The position numbers were made by a program, and so were the translations under genes. Below, in pieces: positions 12,011 through 23,199 of a DNA stretch of 64,000 bases. Every line of letters begins with the position of its first letter. The first letter of the stretch is position 1. The notes under the pieces are model-generated. The model made no database searches, was not told the origin of the DNA, and was given only the letters and a program-made list of their open reading frames with translations. The stretch comes from Polytrichum commune (taxonomy: Eukaryota > Streptophyta > Polytrichopsida > Polytrichales > Polytrichaceae): NCBI GenBank assembly GCA_950295325.1, contig OX485806.1, positions 18,476,001 to 18,540,000 on the forward strand, written 5' to 3'.

Positions 12011-13934
12011 TTACTTGTAACCCGGCCTATAATTCTCCACATTTGGCGCAAAATATCTTAAGCGATCAGTCATGGCCGCCTCTACTCTAGAATGCTTCAA
12101 TATGTTGAGGCAGAATTAGAAGTCCAAAAGCTTATAGTCTTTGGTGTTATTATAGTAATTTAAGCATTGTGAAAGCTTCTAGGGTCTTTTGAAAGGATTG
12201 AAGTATGTAAGACTTCTCTATGCAGCTTACTTCATAGAGTACCCAATATTCACTCTATATGGCTTAGAATGTGGTAAACATTCACAATACGGTAGATGGA
12301 TCTGAAGTGGTTTGTTTTCTTAATTAGCCCCTATATTTGATTGGTATGAGGTTTGGTGAGGATCAAAGAGTAAACATCACAAGGACACATGTTTAAAGGA
12401 AATTGGACTATGTCCTGCTTTATTAATAACCTCTCTACACTCAATAGTGAACCCAGTTGTGAGGACCTATGTATTCAAGAAATCAACAAACATGCACTTC
12501 CAATAACTCTAAGTATATGAGGGAAGACATGTTTTCAATCCAAATTTGCAGATATTTTATTGTAGATGTGCTAATGCAACACGAGTTTTGTTATGTAAAT
12601 CTAATTGGTAGAGGTTGGAGAACATGAAAACGATCAATCAACACCCACAGACCCCATCTACTAACTGGGAAGGTGAAAACATTGAACACTAGATATAGAG
12701 CCCGGAATGTAGAAGGTAAAAGAACACAACTGAATATGTTGAGTATGCATATTAGTGTGAATTATATAGGTAATAAAAATAACATTTAAAGTTGTTGGTG
12801 ACACTTTGATAATAGCTGGTGCACCTCATATTGACACCCGCCCGATTGTTGGCACACAATGATATCGTTCACACTCATTTTCATAAGGTAGATGGTCCTA
12901 AATGGTAGGTCCTAAATGGTTACTCTTGCCAACTAGCCCTATTCTCCTAGGATATGTAGCAGTCCAAGATAATTAGCAAATTCACATTGAGGCAATAGCC
13001 ACTTCTCTCATAATTTTGGAACTCATATGAATATCTTATTCATCATCAAAGTGAAGATTCTTGTGTTCATTAAATGGTCATTTAGGTCCCTCCAACAATT
13101 TTTATATAGATTTTTGAGCATGCAACCCACTCTCTGTTAAAGACATCTCTTTGATATCCATTTTTAGAGCCACAACAAGCCATATACCACTTAAAATATA
13201 GGTGTCTCATCAAGATATGTAACCGAAACTGTAGGCACATCTACCTTAGTTGATGTAGCTCGGGTACTTAGGCATATTGCATAATCTTTCAATTGATTAT
13301 ATGATAGGGCAAGGCATAACATTATTTAGATCCATAATAGGGTTTTGTGGGATTGACATGATTCCACATAAAACATCTCCACATTCAGTCTGAATATGGG
13401 AATATCCAAGAATATTCTGTGAAATACTATCTGTCCCATAGAACATTGTTATGGATATGAATAATGCTATAGGAGATTTGCTTACCAAACCTTATGATAT
13501 GCACATATGAGCTCATTCAGGATGTGGAAACCAAATATGATATCAAATTATCTAGAAATGTAATGAAGAACCATCTTTCAACATAATCCTAGCATGAGTT
13601 GTCATAGTCCACATATCTAGGCTATAAAATCATGATTCTTGACTCATATCATGAATTGGAGACCTGAGTAGACTTTTATATTGATCAATTGTTTAGAACT
13701 TTGAGAATGTTGTCATTAAATTGTCGTCCACCTTACTATGAATTCTGCAAAACCTATATGTGTTCAAGAGAGACCCGGAATGCCAATCTATCCCAAGTTT
13801 GGAAAAAGAAACCGAATAAAGACATCCTCCCAATTGCAGGAAGGCTGGATTTACATGATACACCCCATGACCAGCATGTTAAGGTTTTAGGAGATTTGAA
13901 GTGTCATTTCTTTTACAAATGACATGCCTAGCCC
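12011..13934. other. Non-coding part of copy 1, with 610-bp indel
   Basis: No gene recognised. Bases 13093-13702 are absent from copy 2, where sequence like ...GGTCATTTAGGTC joins AGGAGAATGTTG (42360-42395). This could be an insertion in copy 1 or a deletion in copy 2; no clear terminal repeats or target duplication decide it. A short frame near 13450-13500 (DLLTKP) recalls the C-terminal end of copia polyproteins, but it is too short to call. Confidence 0.45.
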
Positions 13935-14674
13935 TGTGAACAGGGAGAACCGACCGCTAGTTATTTACGGAGGAGCTGGTTGAAGTTCAAGACTTCAGGA
14001 AAACTGCAGTTCACTTTTGAGAATATACCCCAAATTCATAAGAAAACCCAAAAGATGTCAACATGTAACCGGTTGGACTTGGAACACTACGAACTCCACC
14101 GATTATGCCCAAAAATCTCCCTGGAAACTGGCCCAACCCCCAGCTGTAAGAATTGACATTAAAGAACCCAATCTTAGCGACACCAGGGGCCAAATGACAT
14201 TATTACTAGAAAACATATTTCTATATAATTGCAGTCAATAAAAGCCCCTTTTCAGCTTAATATACTGCGTTGACTGCATTGGACTGCGTTGGACGAGTTT
14301 CCGTAGACACCGCGAATCCCTAGCCCGTGTGTGAATGACTTTCAAGTAGTTTGCAAATTGTTCAATACAAATCTTTTAACGGTTTTATGAACACCTGGTC
14401 AAGTACAACTTTTTCTCGATATTAGGCAAGCTCGTCCTATGTTCATCTTTATACAATCTCAGAGAAACAAACACTATAAATTCCCAGGATCTCCGACAAC
14501 TGAAGAAACAGTCGATTTACACCTTCTCTGGCCTGATCGTGAGGGTATTGCACATGTGTACGTTGTTGCAATAAGTGTCGAGGCCGATGCCTCCATTGCT
14601 GCTGACACAGTTCCGTGCGTTACTGGACGGGCGGGCCATGTCCTTCCGAAGAGCTCGAGCGGCAGGCATCTTGT

Positions 14675-14905
14675 TCATTGAATCTCTGAGTTGTGTGGCG
14701 AGTTGCCAGCTTGCATGTCTAAGTTAGTCGAGTGTGGCAAGTGGAGCTCTTGGAATGGGCTGAGTCTGTGAGTCAAGTGCAGCATCCCTGCCACTCGCTC
14801 TTTGATGGAAACTTGACGCTGGGGAGCAGCAGCACTTCTTGAGAGGCTGGAACGACGAGAGTCGGCAGAGCTTTTGGGGAAGAATGCTCTGACTACGGTT
14901 GCCAT
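14675..14905 (-). CDS. Hypothetical 76-residue basic protein, copy 1
   Basis: I do not recognise this protein. I chose the ATG at 14905-14903 because its context is GCCACCATGGC, close to the ideal plant initiation context; the frame is also open further upstream but differs between copies there. The N-terminus (MATVVRAFFPKSS, then RRSSLSRSAAAPQR) is rich in Ser, Arg and Ala and lacks acidic residues apart from one Asp. That is the composition of a mitochondrial or plastid targeting peptide. The second copy, 43354-43584, is open over the same length with few changes. The surrounding 700 bp are more GC-rich and better conserved between copies than the flanks. A complete small gene, the first exon of a longer gene, or a non-coding RNA are all possible. 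Confidence 0.35.
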   Translation of the reverse strand: MATVVRAFFPKSSADSRRSSLSRSAAAPQRQVSIKERVAGMLHLTHRLSPFQELHLPHSTNLDMQAGNSPHNSEIQ

Positions 14906-15146
14906 GGTGGCCGTTGGAATCCCACCAAAACCTCCATTCTCGTCAAGGGTTAGCTTCAGAATATTTGAGGCCTGCATGTGTGGAGTGGATCGGCCGATGT
15001 TATGCACACGGAGCATCTGTAGTGCCAGTCCTGGATATGCAGTTTCCAGAAGCTTGAAATCAAACAAGGGAGAGCGAAGTTCAATTTCATTTGTGGGGCT
15101 CCGAATCTAGTGATGTGGTGAGCAGCGGAGACTCGAGAACACGTCT

Positions 15147-15178
15147 CAGTTATGTGATACGGTGGCATCACATAACTG
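15147..15178. other. Perfect 12-bp hairpin
   Basis: CAGTTATGTGAT and its exact complement flank the 8-base loop ACGGTGGC; one more T-A pair extends the stem. It lies in a segment (15105-15310) that is replaced by unrelated sequence in copy 2. It could be a transcript structure or a MITE remnant; no T-run follows. Confidence 0.5.
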
Positions 15179-15309
15179 ATGATGCTCCCATGGTGACACT
15201 GTCCCACATGACACCGCAAAATTTGTGACTTAAAACTTCTTTGGCGTCACTGACACAACAGCCAACCTCAAACTGGGGCACCACTCCCTGCAAGTGAGTC
15301 CCACACAAT

Positions 15310-15594
15310 CTATTCTACAACCACATACATACCTACCTTAATGAAGTTCCTTGCATGGTCCGTGCTTTTCGAACTTGCTCCCGCAGAAAAAGAAAATAAA
15401 ACATAAAACAAATGAACCTTGATATTAGCTACCAGTATGATGTTGAAGCTCGTTGACCCTGTCTTGTTCAAGAGTTCCCTTGTCCACAACAATGTTTGCT
15501 GCTTATTTTGTTCACAAGCCCCTCCTGCACCAAAATAACTACCCATTGTGATGGTTCTGAATTTTACTATGAGTGCCCCCCCCCCGCCCCCCAA
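15310..15594 (-). other. Conserved exon-like ORF, copy 1
   Basis: The frame is open in all three copies of the block (also 44254-44535 and 63477-63713) despite substitutions and a length-variable G-run at its start. Recognisable parts are CEQNKQQTLLWTRE, LVANIK and STDHARNFIK. The last is followed by a good splice donor, AAG|GTAGGTATG. The part after STDHARNFIK resembles the ORF at 46798-47019, which suggests fragments of an old gene family. No known domain is recognised. Confidence 0.25.
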
Positions 15595-16365
15595 CCGCAG
15601 GTAGATTTACCAATGCAACAAGATATTTTTTGTAGAAATCTTATCGGTAGAGGTTGGAGAACAAGAAAAAGGAATCAAATAACACCCACATACCTTAAAC
15701 CATTGACTATGAAGGTTGTGTGAGTGAAAGGATGGGGATGGTTACGTTAAGATGGTAGCCCTTTTTTGTTCTTTCATTATTTGGAGATATTATGGAAGTT
15801 ATCCAATGCAGCTCTAGAATGTTATGCTCTAGTATGTAATTGCAATTGTGTGGAAAAGGATGTGTGGCATATAAAGTCAATTTTCTAGTTATGGAATTTT
15901 CAAAGATTTCAATGGTCATGACTTACAGGGCCTCAAGCCGCGAGCTTAATTTGGTGTCCCTTAGCCACATAAATTGGTCATCGACTTGTCTAATAACCCT
16001 TAAGCATTTAAGATTTCCTATCCAAGTTTCAAATAAGAACATGAGGTACATAATTCCCTTTCAAGCCAATTACGACTAAAGTCACCGAGGAGTCTACTTT
16101 TTCACATTTCATCCACTTTCTCAAAATGGAACAGGTGTGGAAGAGACTTGGGGTGTCCATTGTGTTCCAAACTGCACTAACTAGTGTATTAAGTGTCATA
16201 TGGTATTTTATGTTACTGCAATAAAGTCTTCTAGAGACGAGTTTAGAATTATTGTCATCTCGACTTACTTTCAAATCACCCAAATGCCAATTATTAAACA
16301 AAGTTTGGTATAATTTGTATCCTAACAAATTTATGATGAAATGTTGTCATGGATGATTGGAATAT

Positions 16366-17145
16366 CTCAGGGCGATCACACCTACTTACGTTTCATAACC
16401 ATGTGCAATAATGGAATATTTAATGGGGGGCTATTTATGCTCCTCTCAATATTTTTCCCTCCCTATTTGTAGATAAAAAGCTACTTTGACGTATTTCTTA
16501 GTACCCTATATTTATTTTTAATTTTTTAGAGGGGTTAATTTTTGGCACAATCTATTCTATAAATCATACAAATACCAAATAATGGACAAAAAACTATAGC
16601 ATTGCGAAACCGACTATGTGAGCAACAAACGTTCCATACCATTGCAATTATCATTCATTTGGTTTCAATTAGTAATACCAGTCCTAAAGCATTCAAAGTA
16701 CCATTCATAACACAACCAATAGCACTTGGATACTAGTTAAAGGGTCCCACATGTTCAATGTCCTTACAAAACTCAACGGCCGTTGAGGAGTGCCAGCACA
16801 TTCCTTCTCCCAAAAAATTCCCACAACGTTTCCCTCCATACTAACGCGCTTGATTCAAAGTTGAATAGACACTACACACTTCTTTATCCAGGCAATCAAA
16901 CTCATAATTATTCTACTCATCCTACTACACACTTTTAGGAGGATCCTATGTCTATGACCATGTTTTTTTTTTTCATACTGATTACTATTACGAACCCTAT
17001 TGTACATATAATCATGTAGAGGACAAATTTCCAATGCTATGGTTGATCTAACGAAATTGAAAATTTCACCCTAAACAAAAATAAATTGACCCCCTTTTTT
17101 TTATCTCATGTAGTTTTCTAAAGTTCCAATAGTCACCTCCCCGAG
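16366..17145. mobile_element. G-tract TIR element, family 3, copy 1
   Basis: The ends are CTCAGGGCGATCACACC and, from the other side, CTCGGGGAGGTGACTA. The 8-bp duplication TGGAATAT/TGAAATAT lies at 16358-16365 and 17146-17153. The element is present at the same site in copy 2 (45307-46082), so it was there before the duplication. A related element lies inverted at 24851-26329. No ORF of note. Confidence 0.75.
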
Positions 17146-17903
17146 TGAAATATGGCTAAACAAATCACTTAGTAAGTGCTAGAAATGGCAATACTGTAAA
17201 TTTATACTGCCCAAAACAATTTATAAGGAATGACAAATAACGTTAGGTCAATATAGAGTGTCGGTGACACTGCGCTAGGGTTTACATTTATAATTGAGCA
17301 AGACAATTAGAATTGGTGATACTAAATACATTACTTACTGTAGTGACCATGTAACTAATCTTATTTATAAGTGGGTTGTTGAGAGATTGTTTAGAGACAA
17401 CTAACATGTTGAATTATACACTTGTGACATGATTTTGTCTTGTATGTGTTGTGGGGAGCAGATCTTACAATTTTGATTTCTCTAGGCCCCCATTAATGAC
17501 AACAATATGGCAAATATTAAGGTGTTTGGGCCTTCAAAGCTCATTCTTAAAATTTGACCTCTATATTCCATGGCAAGGTTCGTAGTAAAGAATGTATTCA
17601 CGTCTTATAGTTGAGAGAACTTACCAGTCCCATGAAATGTCATTTGAATCAATGTTGAGTGAATCATTAGCCTAAATGTTGAGTTACTACATTAAAAAGA
17701 TATAATACCCTGAAGGATATGCAGCAACATTGACGTCACATCAAACGATGGTTACTTCGATTTGGTCGACGTTGGAGTATGTGCTCAAATCAAGTTAACT
17801 GGTCTAATCTTAATTCCGGTTAACAAACTTGGTAAATACTTCAAAGAATAAATAGGATCTTCACTTCCACCTTCCATAATTTTTGCATTCAAGTCCCGAT
17901 TTT

Positions 17904-18086
17904 TCAAACTTCAAATGTCCATCCACGTAATTCACCATAGTTGCTAACTGGAGGACGCAATCTTTGATCTGATCCAACGGCCAAGAAATCGTGTGGGGAG
18001 TATTGAGTTGGAAGTACCCACAAATAGCGCCACACGCCTACCTCAATGAAGTTGTTCATACTATTGTTCATACTCTTCATGCTCAC
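17904..18086 (-). pseudogene. Frameshifted exon-like ORF, copy 1
   Basis: This is the copy-1 counterpart of the longer ORF at 46798-47019. An extra T within CTATTTGTGGGTAC shifts the frame soon after NNFIEVGVWRY. Function unknown. Confidence 0.3.
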
Positions 18087-18130
18087 TCATAAAACTAACT
18101 ATTGTTCATGATGGCTCCAAGCCTAGTCAT

Positions 18131-18334
18131 TTGGTGCGGGGTAATTCAAGAACACCTTTCATTAATGCAAACTGGTTCCATCAATTATATGAAGATTTCC
18201 ATGGTGACATCGCCCAATACGCATGCAAGCTTTGTGACCAAAATTGCTTTCCGAGTGTCTACACCCACAGCGGATCAGCTAGCGTCAGATTTGGAGAACC
18301 ACTCCCCAAAAATTCAAGTGAAGCTTCTTCTTGA
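18131..18334 (+). other. Conserved ORF with CKLC motif, copy 1
   Basis: The frame is open and conserved at 47064-47267 and in the remaining part of copy 3 (reverse strand, about 61860-62015). Shared residues include NANWFHQLYEDFHGDIAQYA, CKLCDQN and LPKN.SEASS before the stop. It has no recognised domain. It could be a terminal exon or a chance frame preserved by recent duplication. Confidence 0.25.
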
Positions 18335-18979
18335 GCGATGATCATCGACGGTTTTGTCGAACATCGACAGTGACATCCCACAACAAAACTATCGAGCGGA
18401 CATGTGGATGTGAGTGGTAGATGGCAACTGCAAGGCTTATACCTGGGGAGGAGGCCGTGAACTCTTGTGTATTTTAAGGGTCGAGTGCAATAAATGGGTT
18501 ATTCATTACCTAGGGGGGGAGGGGGTAAGAAGGAGTATTATGTTTTTCCAGGAGAATTTCTTAGCACCTTTGAATTATGAGAATGATTTTTCTAAGATGA
18601 GGTATTTTTGGAGACCTCGTTAGTGCCTAAAGCATGTATTTCTTTACACCCTACAATTGTTACAAATTGTAAGATTGTAATTTTATACAAATTTGGATGC
18701 AAATATCAAATTAACATCAAATGTACCACTTTGGTGGATGCATTTTCTCATGCACATTGATGACGTGGAGTCCTTGAATTGTGTTCATTGTATTCAACAC
18801 TTGTAGCCCATGGTTCATCACTTCTAGAAGGTAGGTAGTTCCCTTTCTATCTGGAGCCCTACATTATGTATAAAGGTAGATCATACATATATGGGATGCT
18901 TGTGTGGACCTACTTCGTTTATAAACTCCACCCAACATGTATACATGACACCCTCTCTTCTATCGCACACCGTTTTTTA

Positions 18980-19526
18980 CTCGGGGGGTTCACTCCCTTT
19001 TTATATTTTGCATACACGTGCGTTCGGGACCTATTTATTGGGAGGGTTATTTACCTTGCAGAAAAACTTATAAGGTGATGGTATTTTACATGTAAAAAGC
19101 CTGAAAATATTATATGTGATGGTATTTTCCATGTAAACATGTTTCATTATTTTAAAATTTCCTATTTTACATGTACATTTTTATAAAATTTATCTACAAT
19201 GAATATAGTGGACCCTAATCACTATATTCGTTAATTTGGGACTTTTTCGGCATTTTGAGACAGTTACAAATATGAGAACATGAATAAAATCACACAGATA
19301 TTGGAGAATGTTGTAAGATGCAAATACATTGAAGCGGGTGTTCATATCAAGAACCCAATTAAGAACTCATATCAAGATAGTTTAGGTAGGACAACCCAAA
19401 CATTATACCATGTTGTTGTGGTCCATATATTAATTTGAGAGAAGAGAAAGTCTCAAATTAACGAATATAGTGATCCTATATTTTATCGCACGTTGTTCTA
19501 CGATTTTCGCCAGTGAACCCCCCAAG
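18980..19526. mobile_element. G-tract TIR element, family 1
   Basis: The ends are CTCGGGGGGTTCACT and, from the other side, CTTGGGGGGTTCACT. The target duplication GTTTTTTA/GTTTTCTA lies at 18972-18979 and 19527-19534. The empty site is in copy 2, reading CACCGTTTTCTAAAGG near 47901. It therefore inserted after the 20-kb duplication, or was lost from copy 2. Without the nested MITE the element would be about 286 bp. Confidence 0.88.
19218..19474. mobile_element. 257-bp TIR MITE nested in the G-tract element
   Basis: It begins ATCACTATATTCGTTAATTTG-like and ends in its inverted copy. The 4-bp duplication CCTA lies at 19214-19217 and 19475-19478; related family-1 ends show the uninterrupted CCCTATATTTTATCGC. 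Same length as the copy at 1887-2143. Confidence 0.88.
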
Positions 19527-19559
19527 GTTTTCTAAACGAATGTTGGTGGACCTCTTCCC

Positions 19560-20140
19560 CCCCTCCCCAAGAAAAGAAGAAACCATGGGGCTTATACACT
19601 AATATCATGTGCGATGAAGTTGCTTTTCTGAATAACTTGTATGTTTATTCATGCTACCTTGGGTCATTATGAGTTAGATCGCAAAAACTTATGACTTTGT
19701 TTAGTTATCGATATATCAATCACAATAAAATAAACCAACAAATACTTGATTTCTATATTGTTGTTGTGTCCATAAATCCTGAAAATAGTGGGTGTTTTTG
19801 ATAAATTAGCATGGGCAACCTAATCGTACGTATTAGTTTAGCTAAGAATGGACACTAGAAATATATGTGTAACGGTGAAATTATACTATGTGCTTATAAT
19901 ACATCGACTATTCTAATTTTCAATTGCCATTGGCCATTGGGAGGGCCTAAGGATCACTCACATAGTACGTGAATCTTCAATTTTTGCTCATATGGTTTTT
20001 TCATCCAAATCCCGAAGTTGAACCTCTAAATAGCATTATAATATGTGATTTGCAATTATTACCGGAAGAGAATAATGTACATAGATCCGATCCGATATTC
20101 AAATAAGGTTGTGGAGTTGGAAGTGTCCACAATAGGGCCA
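19560..20140. repeat. Old dispersed repeat (R1)
   Basis: Bases 19560-20140 match in reverse complement a stretch near 3040-3680. Further copies lie at 33443-34000, 47930-48500 (inverted) and 60610-61240. Shared marks are TTGGAAGTGTCCACAATAGG and ATCCGATCCGATATTCAAAT (or their complements). The copies within one duplication unit are clearly diverged. No intact ORF. Confidence 0.5.
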
Positions 20141-21084
20141 CATACTTGGGTGAGGATCCCCCACTTGTAGCTTTCTCATAACCATTATATTATTGGTCAT
20201 AGTAAAAATCTAGGTTTAATATTGAAACCGATCATATGTTGAAAAACAACAAACTTATGAGTAGTTACTATTTCAGCACCCTTCTCTTTCACCTAATGGA
20301 GATCTCAATTATAGTCATTTTTGGAGTCTTTTGGTGTTATAAGTGTTTATGCAATTTGCACATGATTGTTTTAAAAATTAATTATGTGCACTTTCAAATA
20401 TCATATCATACTATAATTTAAATAGTAAGATGCCATATTTTGTTTGAAGTTACAAATTTGTGTGCTTCAAAATGGTTCCAAATGATAATCCATACTAGGT
20501 AATTGAAGTAAAGGGTGTGATATAGATTGGAGCTATTTTTGATAGATTATGTAGAAGCCGTTGGTATCAATGGTATTTTTTTCAATGGTTTTTTCATTTG
20601 ACCATCATTTGTGGTCCAAATCTCCGCACATATGGCATAGAACTTCATTGTATCTAGGCACATGCGTCCATTGAGTAGGTGAAAACATGACAAATTATAT
20701 TTTTCCTCGGAAATATGACATTTCAATTGATTTGGTTTTGGAAATGGTATTAGATTCTACAAACTTAAGATGATGTGCTCCGGTTGGAAAATTGGAAGGA
20801 ATCAACCGTCAATTTACAATGGCCTTATTTTTATCTATTCTTAAATTCCTACGTCTCAAATGGAATAGTTTAAGTAGGTGTCACCTAGCCCAAGCCACAT
20901 ATATGGTGGAGATCTAATGAATGTACTCACTTACATACGATATATATAGAACCTAGAAATCATATAGATTTATGGTAGGTTACAACTTAGACCACAAATT
21001 TTACAAAGTTGACGTGACATGCCACAACGACCTTCAAAATTTTGTGCGAACGAAGATGTGGTACATTCATTGCTTTTGGCACAA

Positions 21085-21100
21085 CCAATCGGCCTATAAA
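21085..21100 (+). promoter_or_regulatory. CCAAT and TATA boxes of BURP copy 1
   Basis: CCAAT lies at 21085-21089 and TATAAA at 21095-21100, about 119 bases before the start codon. This predicts transcription start near 21125-21135. The same pair is at 49460-49475 in copy 2. Both motifs are changed in copy 3. Confidence 0.55.
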
Positions 21101-21218
21101 GGGATTCATTTTTTCCCTCAGTCTTCATCCTATTGAGCGTTTGTGATCAACTCCTATCCTCTACCTCACTAAGTCCTATAGTTCTTGTTTGTGTTATTTA
21201 GTGGAGTGTGGGTATCCG

Positions 21219-22667
21219 ATGGCGACGATGTCCAATTTGAACAAGCCGCCTTGCGGCATCTTGTTCATAATCACGCTCGTCATGAGCGTCTTGATCCGCG
21301 AGGTACAATTTTTCATGCAAATCTTCAATTCAATATCATTAGCTTTCGTATTGACTTGCTGGAATATTTAAGCAACTTCTATATGTGCTCTTATTATTGC
21401 AAGTCTTGTGTAATATGACAACAATTTTTGCATCTCACAAGGTGAACAAGCTTATAAACGATGACTCATTGAATTATTATATAATTTCAACGTATGACGT
21501 TTATGTTTCCCAATGAGTGTAAGTTTCCAACCTCACAACATAGTAGGATGCATTTTGAATGCTACACTATTTATGATCGAAATATTGTCAACTAAACTAC
21601 ATGACATTTCACTTGTGATTTTGTAGATCTCATGCGGACGACCATATGGTGGCTTCATCAACGAAGTTGCTTCATGCGCAAATGAACCATTTTTCAAGCA
21701 CACCGCCACCATAACGGCAAACATGGCGATGCTTGATGTGTTGGGAAAGATGCATAGTGCAAATTCGGAGAGTGCATTTCACCTTCCAACAACCCTTGGT
21801 CATGGAGTGTCACGAGCAAACTTGGTGGACCATGCTTACAACATGATCGTAGATCCCCGCAAATGCCAAGTGGCTGGCTTGATTTGTGATGAGTTTGTGA
21901 ACATTTATGCCCTCAATGATGTCACCTCTCCTCAAATGAAGACAATCAATGACCTCCAAAGAAATTTCTTTGTAGAGTCGTCCCTCGTCTTGGGATCCGA
22001 GATGTCTCTCGACCGAAATTTGGGATCTCCTTTCCCAACCCGATCATTCTTGTCGAGTGCCATAGCCGAAGCGTTACCATCGATCAACACTCACAACCTC
22101 GGCAAAATTCTTGAAATATTTGGAATTCGATATGGGACGCCCATGGCGAGCATGATCGAGACAACCGCCCGCTTGTGCGGAGACCCCGCTTTACCGGGAG
22201 AAGAGAGGACATGCGCGGTCTCTTTCGAAGAAATCATGGCGTTTGCTACAACTCACCTCGGCGAGAATGTGCAACTCTCGGCCACAACCGGAGCACCTGT
22301 AGAGTCGGCACATGCTTCAACATCCACCGCGCCAATGAAGGTGATGGGTTACCGCAAGCACTCTCTCGAAGACGGGAAACGTGCAGTCGTGTGTCACGAG
22401 GTAATGTTCCCGAGCGCGATGTATTACTGTCATCGTGTGACGGGCGTCAAAGTCATCGATGTCAACCTTGCAACTGCAACGGATCAGGCAATTCCAAGCA
22501 ACAATCAGATTCAAGCTACCGCAATGTGCCACATGGACACGACTTTGTGGTTGTCACGCCACCCTGCTTTCGCGGCACTGCACATCGCTCGTGGTGACGA
22601 GGCATGCCACTTCTTGTCGGCAGGGGATCTTGTGTTCGTGCAAGCTGCTACAACAAACCACGTGTAA
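21219..22667 (+). CDS. Secreted BURP-domain protein, copy 1
   Basis: Two exons, 21219-21302 and 21627-22667, are joined by a 324-bp phase-0 intron (GAG|GTACAA ... TTTTGTAG|ATC), giving 374 residues. Exon 1 encodes 28 residues with a hydrophobic core, CGILFIITLVMSVLI, a signal peptide. Exon 2 begins with a Cys-containing segment (SCGRPYGG). The BURP domain runs from about residue 142 (FFVESSL) to 366. Its four CH pairs are at 284-285, 296-297, 329-330 and 355-356, spaced X10, X31 and X24; the middle gap is longer than the usual 23-27. BURP proteins are plant-specific, secreted or wall-associated and often stress- or development-related; their biochemical role is mostly unknown. Residues 29-141 show no repeat motif, so the BURP subfamily cannot be named. 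The frame is intact and promoter motifs are present, so it is probably functional. Confidence 0.92.
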
Positions 22668-22991
22668 TGAAGCTCCCAGAGACGTCTTCATCAAGGTTGC
22701 AGGCATATAAGTGCAACAATACTGTGCTTGCTGCTGGCCAGCAAGGGGATTGTGCTCTTTGGTATATTTCATGTTGCAATTAGTGTTTGTGCTGAGGAAT
22801 CGTGAGACAAGACAGAGAGGATTCCTCGTTATTGTTTATGCATAGTGTTCTTAATGGATGTAAACTCATGTGTTTTCATACATATTCTCCGGCTAGATAA
22901 GTTGTTCACGGAGGTTGGCAAGAATCCGACCCTTCGGGGTTTGGAGCTTGGTGTACAATGTATTACTTATAGAGTTGATTGGATTTCAATT

Positions 22992-22997
22992 AATAAA
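22992..22997 (+). terminator. Likely poly(A) signal of BURP copy 1
   Basis: AATAAA lies 325 bases after the stop codon, in an AT-rich context (TTAATAAAATATAAATT). It is conserved at 51369-51374 and, on the minus strand, at 57875-57880. Confidence 0.4.
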
Positions 22998-23199
22998 ATA
23001 TAAATTATAGTACAGCTTCGTGTATTGTCATATGGCTCCTAGCTCTGTAATGATCGATTCCGGCCAAGGAGAAATAGACCAGAAACATCCTTAACTGAGG
23101 CAATATTCATGGATCACGATTGCTAACTGGATCAGACAATTATTAGACGACTTTCTGTCATGGGGTTGAATCAAGAATGGGCTCATCCAGTTTTCAATC

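Larger units (their letters stand above)
3087..23199 (+). repeat. Segmental duplication, copy 1
   Basis: This block aligns by eye, in the same order and orientation, with 33443-51575. It starts at the shared ATCCAATTAACAATTGCAAA and ends at GCTCATCC(A/G)GTTTTCAATC. Differences are point changes plus indels caused by transposons: G-tract elements at 9444-10680 and 18980-19526 are here only, and those at 37626-37981 and 39943-40291 are in copy 2 only. The block contains one intact BURP gene and the candidate 76-residue ORF. The conserved order shows one duplication of a large unit rather than independent insertions. Confidence 0.85.

Noticed and set aside
14439..14681. 80-codon plus-strand ORF opposite the 76-residue candidate
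   Set aside because: The counterpart in copy 2 (about 43100-43350) is broken by an indel in the middle, so the frame is not conserved.
15840..16079. 79-codon ORF kept in three copies (also 44781 and 62940)
   Set aside because: The opposite strand is equally open in all copies. With so little divergence, open frames are expected by recency alone.
16029..16328. 99-codon minus-strand ORF
   Set aside because: It reads through an ACACTAAATA-type MITE and has no homologous length in the other copies.
22175..22597. 140-codon ORF within BURP exon 2, also at 50551
   Set aside because: It is an out-of-frame shadow of the BURP coding sequence, which has clear domain support.
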